Positions 1-5,741 of a stretch of DNA of 6,915 nt are shown here, piece by piece; position 1 is the first letter of the stretch, and each line of letters starts with the position of its first letter. This DNA is from Pseudomonadota bacterium (GTDB lineage: Bacteria > Myxococcota > Polyangia > GCA-2747355 > JACKDQ01). Under the pieces are notes generated by a model. The model searched no databases and had not been told where the DNA came from. It was given only the letters and a program-made list of their open reading frames with translations. Location: positions 1 to 6,915 of the forward strand of contig JAUVBO010000135.1 of the NCBI GenBank assembly GCA_030591195.1, read 5' to 3'. A program made the position numbers and the translations under genes.

Positions 1-1
1 C

Positions 2-478
2 AAGCACCGGGTTGGTGGCGCCGGCTACTATGGCGGCCGCTGGATCCACGTCGACACCGGCCCGGTGCGCTCCTGGACCCAGGGCACGGCGAACGTGCGC
101 AAGGGGCTGTCGAACGACAACAAGCGGGTGATCCTCGTCCCGCAGTACGACCGCTACCGTGCGGGCGAGCGGATGCGGCTGCGGTTCGCGCGGATGACGG
201 CCTACCCGATCGGCGTGCAGCGCGTGCTGGCGCTCGAGCGAAAGCGGGGTGACGCCTGGCGCCAAACCGGGCAGGCGGCCGCGCGGATGCCGGCGGCGGC
301 GAAGCCCGATAGCAGCTGCCCACGCTTCGACCAGCTCGAGCAGCTGGAGGGCATCCGCTGGCCCCTGCCCGCCAACCTCGGCCCTGGCCGCTACCGGCTG
401 CGGGCCACGTTCTGCGGCAAAAAGTGGCCCGCGATGCCCGCCGCGATCACATCATACGAGTTCGTCGTCAGACATTGA
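2..478 (+). CDS. M15-family (DUF882/YcbK-like) murein peptidase, C-terminal part, 5' truncated
   Basis: The reading frame is open to the left edge, so the start and most of the catalytic domain are missing; 158 residues remain. The first 25 visible residues (Gly-rich, Tyr-Tyr, then W-I-H-V-D-T-G-P-V-R-S-W at residues 14-25) match the end of the DUF882/YcbK branch of peptidase M15. In that family the His of H-V-D is a zinc ligand, and members cut peptide cross-links in peptidoglycan. The earlier H-x6-D ligand motif would lie outside the window. Residues 26-158 form an extra C-terminal domain that I do not recognise. It is predicted beta-rich, with two cysteines (in S-S-C-P and T-F-C-G) that could form a disulfide in the periplasm. 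A GTG at 65 could be called as a start but is only an internal Val codon of the conserved motif. The next gene begins 17 bp downstream, suggesting an operon. Family assignment is fairly sure; substrate is inferred. Confidence 0.8.
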   Translation, partial: KHRVGGAGYYGGRWIHVDTGPVRSWTQGTANVRKGLSNDNKRVILVPQYDRYRAGERMRLRFARMTAYPIGVQRVLALERKRGDAWRQTGQAAARMPAAAKPDSSCPRFDQLEQLEGIRWPLPANLGPGRYRLRATFCGKKWPAMPAAITSYEFVVRH

Positions 479-480
479 GA

Positions 481-486
481 GAGGAG
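481..486 (+). promoter_or_regulatory. Ribosome binding site of the small lipoprotein gene
   Basis: GAGGAG lies 9 nt before the ATG at 496. It fixes that start over an upstream in-frame ATG at 424, which lies inside the preceding gene and would add 24 residues ahead of the signal peptide. Confidence 0.75.
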
Positions 487-495
487 CAAAGGGCA

Positions 496-1074
496 ATGAG
501 CGCACGAGCCAGTCTGATCGTCTTTTCCCTGGGCGCCGTCACCGTCACCGCCTGCGGCGACGATCCGGTGACCTACTCCGCACCGGTGGGGATCAACCTC
601 AAGGCCAAGTCAGAGGAGGTCAACAACACCGGCGCGGTGATATCGGAGGAAAAGGGCATCACCACCGAGGAGGGCAACCCCTACGGCAAGTTCCTCAACG
701 GCGCGCTGGCCGCCCTCGCCCAGCAGCAGCCCTCGCGGATCGAGGTCGCGGCGGCCACGTTGGTGCTTGGCGGAAAATCGAAGGATGTCACCAAGCTCGA
801 GGAGGTGCTCGCCGGCTCGGTGGAAGTGCTGTTCATCATGGATAGCACCAAGAACACCTTCCCGGTGGCCCGGACAACCGACCCGCAAGGTGGCGGGCCG
901 GTGAACCTACAGATCGTCTTCGACGGAGGCGCCGTGGCCGGCGAGGATCTGGAGAAGCTGCGCTCGGGCAGCTTCAAGGTCGTGGTTCGTGGCGACGCGG
1001 GCACGGTGTTCGCCGGCGGCAACAAGGCCGAGGCGGACCTGCAGGTCACCTTCACCTTCGAGGCCTACCGGTAG
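496..1074 (+). CDS. Small secreted lipoprotein of unknown function
   Basis: The product is 192 residues. It begins with a short hydrophobic signal sequence ending in V-T-A-C (Cys20), a plausible lipobox, followed by G-D-D. Lipid attachment and export are therefore expected; Asp just after the Cys would favour inner-membrane retention if the E. coli Lol rule applies, which is uncertain here. The mature part has alternating hydrophobic strands, and residues 60-192 resemble a beta-sandwich. Only the lipobox cysteine is present. I do not recognise a family. The start is set by GAGGAG 9 nt upstream. The gene follows the M15-type peptidase by 17 bp on the same strand and is probably co-transcribed with it, so an envelope or cell-wall role is possible but unproven. 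It ends with TAG, and a 131 bp gap separates it from the next gene. Confidence 0.8.
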   Translation: MSARASLIVFSLGAVTVTACGDDPVTYSAPVGINLKAKSEEVNNTGAVISEEKGITTEEGNPYGKFLNGALAALAQQQPSRIEVAAATLVLGGKSKDVTKLEEVLAGSVEVLFIMDSTKNTFPVARTTDPQGGGPVNLQIVFDGGAVAGEDLEKLRSGSFKVVVRGDAGTVFAGGNKAEADLQVTFTFEAYR

Positions 1075-1088
1075 CCACCACCTCTCGG

Positions 1089-1102
1089 TGCCCGACCGGG
1101 CA
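1089..1102. repeat. Short inverted repeat in the gap between two lipoprotein genes
   Basis: TGCCCG at 1089-1094 and CGGGCA at 1097-1102 form a perfect 6-bp inverted repeat around a 2-nt centre (or a 5-bp stem with loop GACC). It sits 14 bp after the stop of the small lipoprotein gene. On the plus strand it is followed by an A-run rather than a T-run, so it lacks the tail of an intrinsic terminator. It may still act as an RNA hairpin at the 3' end of the first transcript. Confidence 0.3.
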
Positions 1103-1192
1103 GAAAAACCCGAAACCCCACCACTCAGCGGCCGTATACGCCCCTGGCGAAGGATCATCGGAGGCGAGCGCGTCCTGTGCCGCGGCAAGGAT

Positions 1193-1198
1193 GAGGGG
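1193..1198 (+). promoter_or_regulatory. Ribosome binding site of the selenoprotein gene
   Basis: GAGGGG ends 7 nt before the ATG at 1206. The alternative in-frame ATG at 1191 overlaps this site and has only AAGG directly abutting it, with no spacing, so 1206 is the better start. Confidence 0.7.
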
Positions 1199-1205
1199 TG
1201 TTGGT

Positions 1206-3161
1206 ATGTCCGGGCCCGCTGCTTCCGGTCGCACACGGCTGCTCGCCGGTTGGCTCGCCTGCCTGCTCGTGGCGCCAAGCGGCTGCAAGTCATCGAACGA
1301 ACAGAATCAAGCGTCGCCCCGCTTCGACGCGAGCCCCGCCTTGCCCGACGGAGGGCCAGCGCCGCCGACCCCGCCGCCGCCAGCGCCGATCGCCCTCGAC
1401 TGCGACGAAGGCTCGTGCCCCCCTTGCGCCGACCAGGGGCGTGGTTGTGCGACTGACGGCGAGCTGATCCCAGGCACCTGCTGCGGCTTCGGCGATAGCC
1501 TGACCCAGCTGGCCTCGGGGGCCGGCAGCGAGGTGGTGGATATCGAGACCGACGGCAAGTGGGTCGTGCTCTGCGGCGGGTTCGGCGCTGATATCTCCGA
1601 CATCTCCGATCCTCGGGCACCACGGCAGGTGGGCAGCGCGACCTCGCGCTGCCAGCGGATCGCCTTCGGCGCCCTGCTCGAGGACGGCAGCCGGGTGCTC
1701 TACCTGGCACACCACGGCGACTCGTGGGTCGAGCAGCCGTTCCTCGCCACCTATCGGATCGGCGCCGATGGCGCGGTGGCCGAGGTCGACATCCAGCGGG
1801 ACGCGGCGGTGCTCTTCGAGGGCCTCCGCTACGACGAGTCGTCGAGGCTGCTCTACGTCGCCGCCCACGGTGGCGGGCTACGGGTCTACCGCACCGACCC
1901 GGCCTCCGGGGTGCCGACCTTCGAACGGGCGCTGACCGACGGGATCAAGAACGCCTGGAAGCTCGATCTGCACGGTGAGCTGGCCTACCTCGCGGATCTC
2001 GAGGCGGGCCTGCAGGTGATCTCGCTCGCCGACCCGCGCGCGCCGACGCGGCTGCGGACGGTGGAGACCACCGGCAGCCCCCGGGACCTCGACGCGGCGG
2101 GTGACCGGCTCTTCGTCGCCCTCGGCGGTGGCGGCGTCGACGTCTTCGACATCGGCGCCGACCCGACGCGTCCGAAGCTGCTGCAGAACATCCGCGGGCG
2201 CGGCTCGGCCCAGGCGGTGGCCGTCGATGACGACCTGCTGGCGATCGCCAGCTGGAGCCACGTCGCGGTCCGCGACGCCCGCTCCCTCGCGCTGCTCGGA
2301 GTGCAGAAGGTCCGCGCCTCGTTCGAGCAGGACCTCGGCGTGGCGATTCACGGCCGGCAGGTGATGGTCGGCGAGTGGGAGGGGCTGCACCTGCTGCGCT
2401 ACGAGCCCGGCCGCGTCGGCCCGATGGCCTTCGTCGACGAGGACCTCTTCTCCCTCGCCCCCGACGTGGCCGCCAGCCGCGCGGTGGTGGTGCGCAACCT
2501 CGGCCCGCTCGACCTGCACGTCAGCGCGATCTCGGTCGACGACCCGGCCTTCACGGTCAACGCCGAGCGCCTGACCGTGAAGTCCGGCGAGGCCGAAGCG
2601 TTCGAGCTCGCCTTCGCTCCTCCGGCGAGCAACCCGCAGCTGAAGCTCCGCCTGATCACCGACGATCCAGACCCGCGACGGGCCCGCCTCGAGGTGCCGA
2701 TCTCGGTTCGCGAGTCGCAGCTGATCGGGGTCGGCGACAAGCTCACCGAGCGGTTCGCCTTCCTCGATCCGAGCGGCGCCGGACAGCTCTCGGCGCTGGA
2801 GGGCAAGGTCACGGTGCTGGCCTACTTCGCCCTCTTCTGACCGATCTGTGGTCTGGAGTTGCCAGACATCGAGAGCTCGATCTGGAGTGAGCACCGCGGC
2901 AGCGGCGACGTGCTGGTCTACGGCATTCACCGGGGCGAGCACCCCGAGGCGCTGGCTGCCTTCGTCAAGCAGACGGGCGTGAGCTTCCCCGTCGTCAGCG
3001 ACCGCAACAACACCCTCGGCGATCTCGCCTTCCCGCCGGGCGTGGGCTACCCATTCCCGCGTGACGTGGTGGTGGGCAAGGACCTGCGCGTGCGAGCGAT
3101 CCGCAACTCGTTCAACGTCGACCAGATGAGTGCCCTGGTCGCGGCGCTGCTCCAGGAGTGA
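1206..3161 (+). CDS. Predicted selenocysteine-containing lipoprotein: LVIVD-type beta-propeller, Ig-like domain and UxxC redoxin domain
   Basis: The product is 651 residues, with TGA codon 545 read as selenocysteine. Residues 1-27 are a signal peptide ending in P-S-G-C, a somewhat atypical lipobox with Cys27. A Pro-rich linker (43-62) and a Cys cluster (Cys66, 71, 74, 81, 92, 93) follow. Residues about 108-400 are repeated beta units of LVIVD type, e.g. the D-I-S-D-P-R-A-P and L-A-D-P-R-A-P turns, forming a probable beta-propeller. Residues about 421-502 look like an Ig/ASH-like sandwich. Residues about 506-651 are a redoxin fold: strand V-T-V-L-A-Y-F-A-L-F, then U545-P-I-C548, and later Y-P-F-P-R-D-V-V-V-G with Pro618 as the likely cis-proline. 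The TGA replaces the nucleophilic cysteine, and the frame stays open for 106 codons to a TGA at 3159. The protein probably catalyses thiol/selenol oxidoreduction at the cell surface; partner unknown. Alternative: an inactivated CPIC gene or a sequencing error. Confidence 0.86.
2838..2840 (+). other. In-frame TGA predicted to encode selenocysteine (residue 545)
   Basis: TGA stands between the codons for Y-F-A-L-F and P-I-C-G-L-E-L-P. In thioredoxin-like proteins this position, straight after the central beta strand, is the first Cys of CxxC. A single base change from TGT or TGC would restore CPIC. The base after the codon is C; UGAC is a poor termination context and is also the context of the E. 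coli fdhF Sec codon. Other genes here end in TGA with no homologous extension, so genome-wide reassignment of TGA is unlikely. Confidence 0.86.
2841..2871 (+). promoter_or_regulatory. Candidate bacterial SECIS element (Sec insertion hairpin)
   Basis: GTCTGG (2851-2856) pairs perfectly with CCAGAC (2862-2867) around the 5-nt loop AGTTG (2857-2861). A lower stem CGAT (2842-2845) with ATCG (2868-2871) can form, leaving a 5-nt bulge on the 5' side. The loop starts 16 nt after the TGA and has G as its second base. This fits the published bacterial SECIS rules as I remember them: 16-37 nt from UGA to the apical loop, and a G among the first two loop bases. The hairpin would recruit SelB with Sec-tRNA. 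A second inverted repeat at 2868-2881 competes for the lower stem. Confidence 0.7.
2868..2881 (+). repeat. Second inverted repeat just after the candidate SECIS
   Basis: ATCGAG (2868-2873) and CTCGAT (2876-2881) are perfect inverted arms around AG; a realistic RNA hairpin has a 5-bp stem with loop GAGC. The loop starts 32 nt after the TGA with a G first, so it too meets the loose SECIS distance and loop rules. It may be an alternative or auxiliary hairpin, or chance within coding sequence. Confidence 0.35.
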
Positions 3162-3163
3162 CG

Positions 3164-3176
3164 CGGCTAATAGCCG
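3164..3176. repeat. 13-bp interrupted palindrome at a convergent gene junction
   Basis: CGGCTA (3164-3169) and TAGCCG (3171-3176) flank a single A, just after the selenoprotein stop (3161) and overlapping the TAG stop of the opposing membrane-protein gene. The two genes end only 5 bp apart. A hairpin here would have a 4-bp stem with loop TAATA and no T-run on either side, so it is at best a weak bidirectional terminator. Confidence 0.3.
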
Positions 3177-4120
3177 TAGTCCTCGTCGTCGCCCGACCCG
3201 CCGCTCACAGAGGGCTCTGAGCCCTCGTCGCCCGCCGCCTGGTCCGCCGGGACGGTGGACGGGGTCGGCCCGCCGAGGCCGAAGTAGGGGATCGCCGCGG
3301 TGGCCACGGCGGCGCCCACCGGCGCGCTGACGACCAGCAAGCGCAGGGCGAGAGCCGCCACCGCCCTGGCCCGCCGCAACCTGCCGAGCCTCCCCAGCAA
3401 CAGGCCGAGGGGGGTCAACGCCAGCAGGCCAAAGCTCAGCGGAGGCATCTCGGCGTAGAGCAGGCCCACGGCCCCGTGGCCGACGAGCAGCAACGCCACC
3501 ACCGGCGCAGCGCTGCGCAGCCGAGCCCGGGCGGGGTAGCGCCAGCTGAGGAGGAAGCCGACGCCGAGCGCGGCGACCAACGCGCCGGCGACCTGGGCCG
3601 TGCTCGCCAGCCCGGACATCAGCACCACCGCGCTGCCGCCGGCAGCCAGCAGCGCCAGCGCCAGCGCCAGCGAAGGCCCCTCCTCGGCCGCCGCCTGCAG
3701 GTCGATGGCCGTCCAGACCATCACCGTCGCGCCGGCGATCACCCCCACGCGCAGCCCGACCTGGGCCAGACCCCACTGCTGGGGCGCGACCAGCGGCCCG
3801 ACGACCAGCCAGGCGGCAGCCGACGAGGCGGCGATCCGCAGCGACCAGCTCGCCCACCGGGGCACCCGCAGCAGGCTCTCGACCAGCCCGATGCCGGCGC
3901 CGGCCAGGGCGATGACCAGCAGCCGGAGGTTCGGATCACCGGCCGTCGCGCTCCCCATGCCCCAGCTGCCGACGACATAGGCCAGGCCGACCGCCAGGGC
4001 GGCGGCCCAGGGACCCCCTGCCCCTGACGCGCTGGCGCGCCGACGCCAGGCCACCGCGAGCAAGACGAAGGCGAGGGTCGCGGGAACCAGCGCGCCCCAG
4101 ATCACCACCGTGGCAACCAT
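3167..4120 (-). CDS. Polytopic inner-membrane protein of unknown function
   Basis: The product is 317 residues. About ten hydrophobic segments can be counted (approximately 3-24, 37-54, 66-82, 94-110, 122-142, 149-168, 175-192, 205-222, 226-244, 254-275), with Arg-rich turns such as W-R-R-R and R-L-R-R-A-R on the likely cytoplasmic side. Residues 276-317 form a hydrophilic, acidic, Ser/Gly-rich tail ending D-D-E-D-Y-G-Y. I see no transporter, enzyme or haem-binding signature and do not recognise the family. In E. coli, yceI neighbours the cytochrome b561 gene yceJ, but the conserved His pattern of b561 is not evident. The ATG directly follows the TAG of the YceI gene with no gap, and a possible GAGGGG lies 12 nt upstream inside that gene. 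Translational coupling in a two-gene operon is therefore likely. Base composition matches the neighbours, and no truncation is seen. Confidence 0.8.
   Translation of the reverse strand: MVATVVIWGALVPATLAFVLLAVAWRRRASASGAGGPWAAALAVGLAYVVGSWGMGSATAGDPNLRLLVIALAGAGIGLVESLLRVPRWASWSLRIAASSAAAWLVVGPLVAPQQWGLAQVGLRVGVIAGATVMVWTAIDLQAAAEEGPSLALALALLAAGGSAVVLMSGLASTAQVAGALVAALGVGFLLSWRYPARARLRSAAPVVALLLVGHGAVGLLYAEMPPLSFGLLALTPLGLLLGRLGRLRRARAVAALALRLLVVSAPVGAAVATAAIPYFGLGGPTPSTVPADQAAGDEGSEPSVSGGSGDDEDYGY
3654..3671. repeat. Hexanucleotide repeat GCCAGC x3
   Basis: Three exact tandem copies of GCCAGC lie within the membrane-protein gene, preceded by a partial AGC unit. On the minus strand they encode alternating Leu-Ala in the predicted membrane segment around residues 150-156. 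Slippage here would change segment length by two residues per unit without a frameshift. Confidence 0.45.
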
Positions 4121-4720
4121 CTACTGCTTGATCCCCTCGAAGGCGAGGATGATCACGATCTCATCGCCCGCCGGCCCGACCATCTTGGTCATGCCGAACT
4201 GGGTGCGCTTGATCCTCAGCTGACCCTCGAAGCCAACGCGGTGCCCGCCGTATGGGTCCTTGCCCGCGCCGACCATCGCCATCCCGATCTTCACGATCTT
4301 GGTCGTGCCGTGTAGCGTCAGCTTGCCGGTAACGTGCCACTTGTTGCCCGAGCGGCGAACCTTGGCGCTGACGAAGGAGATCTTCGGGTAGCGCTTGACG
4401 TTGAGAAAATCGGGGCTCTGCAGGTGCTTGTCGCGCTTCTTGTCGGCGGTGTAGACGCTGTTGGCGTCGATCTCGACCTTCACCGAGCTCCTCTTCGGCG
4501 CCGCCCTGTCGAGGGTGAAGGACCCCGCAAAGGTGCGGAACCTGCCGTAGGTGTAGCCGATGTTGAGGTGCTTGACCTTGAAGATGATCGCCGAGTGGCC
4601 GGGGTCGATCCTGTGGCTGTCGGCGGCCCGGGCCTCGCCGGCGAAGGCTACGCCGAGCAGCGCCACCGCCGGCAGGCCAAGACGCATCAATCGGTGCGGA
4701 TCGGCTGGCAGGGATCTCAT
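4121..4720 (-). CDS. YceI-family periplasmic lipocalin-like protein
   Basis: The product is 199 residues. Residues 1-32 are a signal peptide (R-L-M-R, hydrophobic core, A-R-A before A-D), so the mature protein of about 167 residues is periplasmic. YceI proteins are lipocalin-like barrels that bind long isoprenoid or other amphiphilic lipids; the ligand here is not known. Family landmarks are present in order: I-D-P-G-H-S-A-I-I-F-K-V-K-H-L (38-52), G-R-F-x-x-F-x-G-S-F, the R-D-K-H-L and D-F-L-N-V-K-R-Y-P-K-I-S-F block, V-T-G-K-L-T-L-H-G-T-T-K, and V-G-F-E-G with T-Q-F-G-M near the end. The ATG at 4720 has AGGAG 6 nt upstream. An upstream extension to a GTG at 4855 would add 45 non-homologous residues ahead of the signal peptide and is rejected. 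The gene is first in an operon with the membrane protein and is transcribed divergently from the gene at 4950. Confidence 0.93.
   Translation of the reverse strand: MRSLPADPHRLMRLGLPAVALLGVAFAGEARAADSHRIDPGHSAIIFKVKHLNIGYTYGRFRTFAGSFTLDRAAPKRSSVKVEIDANSVYTADKKRDKHLQSPDFLNVKRYPKISFVSAKVRRSGNKWHVTGKLTLHGTTKIVKIGMAMVGAGKDPYGGHRVGFEGQLRIKRTQFGMTKMVGPAGDEIVIILAFEGIKQ
4133..4138 (-). promoter_or_regulatory. Possible internal ribosome binding site for the membrane-protein gene
   Basis: On the minus strand GAGGGG lies 12 nt before the ATG at 4120, inside the last codons of the YceI gene. The spacing is long, so initiation may rely mainly on ribosomes terminating at the adjacent TAG. Confidence 0.35.
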
Positions 4721-4726
4721 GGTTGA

Positions 4727-4731
4727 CTCCT
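4727..4731 (-). promoter_or_regulatory. Ribosome binding site of the YceI gene
   Basis: AGGAG on the minus strand ends 6 nt before the ATG at 4720. It fixes this start directly before the signal peptide. Confidence 0.8.
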
Positions 4732-4937
4732 GTGGTTGGTGTTCGCCTTGATCTGGCCGAGGTCGGACGGTGTCGTCCCACAGGTTGGAGTAATCCACCG
4801 GCCGGCAAACGTTACATCTGAAGTACCCGCCACCGACCGCGTCGCCGCGAACCACGCAGCGTACGGGAAGTGAATGACCTTCTTGCGCTCGGTTGGCCCA
4901 GATGCGACCGTTCGCTCTCGGAGTCGACCACCTTCAC

Positions 4938-4942
4938 AGGAG
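4938..4942 (+). promoter_or_regulatory. Ribosome binding site of the barrel gene
   Basis: AGGAG ends 7 nt before the ATG at 4950. This start places a clean signal peptide at the N-terminus; a possible upstream in-frame start at 4893 would add 19 residues with no such site. Confidence 0.8.
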
Positions 4943-4949
4943 ACGAGAG

Positions 4950-5717
4950 ATGAACAAGCGTTGCCGTTCGGTCGCCAGCCTCGGTCTGCTGGTCGCGCTG
5001 CTCGCGCCCTCAGCCGCCCAGGCTCAGCTATCTCAATACAACTGGCCGATCGAGCAGGCGATCCTCGAGAGCCACGTCGACCTGCAGTTCCAGTACTCCA
5101 AGCTCGAGCTCGGCATCGCCGACATCAACGTCGCGCTGCTGTCGCTCGAGGGCCAGATCGCCCTCGGCAGCGTCGAGCTGGCGATCAACGTGCCGTTCAT
5201 GGTCCACGGCTGGAACACCTCACCCAACGAGGTCGCCTTCGGCGACATCATGGCCGGCATCAAGTGGCGGCTGTTCGGCGTCGCGGACAACTTCGGCGTC
5301 GCCGTGTTCGCCAACGCCTACCTGCCGACCCACAGCAGCGACTTCACCCGCTCGTACACCCAGGTCCAGGCCGGCGCGGTGGCCAGCGCCCAGGTGATGG
5401 GCTTCCGCGTCGGCGGCGGGCTGCAGACGGTATGGACGATCCTCGGCGACGACCTCGACGACGTCGGTCTGCTCGGCTTCTACGCCTACGCCCGCGTGCC
5501 AGTGCTCGGGCTGATCTCGCTCAACCTCGCCGCTGAGTACTTCAACTCGCTGCACCCGAGCGGAGAGCTCAACGCCTTGTTGGTCACGCCGGCGGTGGAG
5601 CTCAGCGTCCTCTGGTTCCATGCCGGCATCGGCGCACGGATCGCCGTCACCGACGACGCCAAGGCCCTCGCCCTCGGCCGCGCGGCGCTGATCGCCAACG
5701 CCGGCGCCCGCTTCTGA
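4950..5717 (+). CDS. Secreted protein, probable outer-membrane beta-barrel
   Basis: The product is 255 residues. Residues 1-25 are a signal peptide: M-N-K-R start, Leu/Ala core, and A-A-Q-A before Q-L-S. The remainder is a run of amphipathic strands of 9-12 residues separated by short turns, such as V-D-L-Q-F-Q-Y-S, L-E-L-G-I-A-D and F-G-V-A-V-F-A-N-A-Y-L. It has no long hydrophobic helix and ends in G-A-R-F. A C-terminal aromatic residue is the classic signal read by the BAM machinery, and the length suits a barrel of roughly 10-12 strands. I do not recognise the family, and no substrate can be named. The only cysteine is within the signal peptide, as is usual for outer-membrane proteins. 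The gene is divergent from the YceI operon and converges on the coiled-coil gene with a 24 bp gap, so it is probably transcribed alone. Confidence 0.75.
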   Translation: MNKRCRSVASLGLLVALLAPSAAQAQLSQYNWPIEQAILESHVDLQFQYSKLELGIADINVALLSLEGQIALGSVELAINVPFMVHGWNTSPNEVAFGDIMAGIKWRLFGVADNFGVAVFANAYLPTHSSDFTRSYTQVQAGAVASAQVMGFRVGGGLQTVWTILGDDLDDVGLLGFYAYARVPVLGLISLNLAAEYFNSLHPSGELNALLVTPAVELSVLWFHAGIGARIAVTDDAKALALGRAALIANAGARF

Positions 5718-5741
5718 CCCTCGCGCGCTAGCGGCTGGCGG

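Larger units (their letters stand above)
4721..4949. promoter_or_regulatory. Divergent intergenic region between the YceI and barrel genes
   Basis: These 229 bp must hold the promoters of both divergent genes. I found no convincing -35/-10 pair on either strand. Visible structure: a small hairpin, GGACG (4765-4769) with CGTCC (4774-4778) and loop GTGT, in the YceI leader; and an 8-bp palindrome CCGGCCGG (4798-4805) near the centre. The middle (about 4788-4820) is the least GC-rich part of the gap and the most likely place for a promoter. Confidence 0.4.

Noticed and set aside
1089..1110. Intrinsic terminator after the small lipoprotein gene
   Set aside because: The hairpin is followed by As, not Ts, on the plus strand, and there is no A-run on the other side that would serve the minus strand.
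1191..1205. Upstream ATG at 1191 as the start of the selenoprotein gene
   Set aside because: It overlaps the GAGGGG site and has no properly spaced Shine-Dalgarno of its own; the ATG at 1206 is 7 nt after GAGGGG.
907..1710. 267-codon minus-strand open frame covering the gap at 1075-1205
   Set aside because: Its Arg-rich, low-complexity translation is antisense to two well-supported lipoprotein genes. No independent gene is visible in the gap.
2838..2840. TGA as a true stop, with the downstream part a separate gene starting at TTG 2859
   Set aside because: The TTG start has no convincing ribosome binding site and would remove U-P-I-C and the preceding strand, leaving half a thioredoxin fold. 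The upstream product would likewise end in the middle of the fold.
2838..2840. Genome-wide reassignment of TGA to Trp or Gly
   Set aside because: Several other genes here (stops at 476-478, 5715-5717 and 6526-6528) end naturally in TGA with no homologous extension, and Trp at the CxxC position would make no sense.
1878..3857. 659-codon open frame on the minus strand
   Set aside because: It is antisense to the selenoprotein gene and overlaps the membrane-protein gene in another frame. Its Arg/Gly/Ala-rich translation shows no domain, as is typical of shadow frames in high-GC DNA.
4721..4855. N-terminal extension of the YceI gene to a GTG at 4855
   Set aside because: It would put 45 unrelated residues ahead of a good signal peptide and run across the promoter region; AGGAG marks the ATG at 4720.
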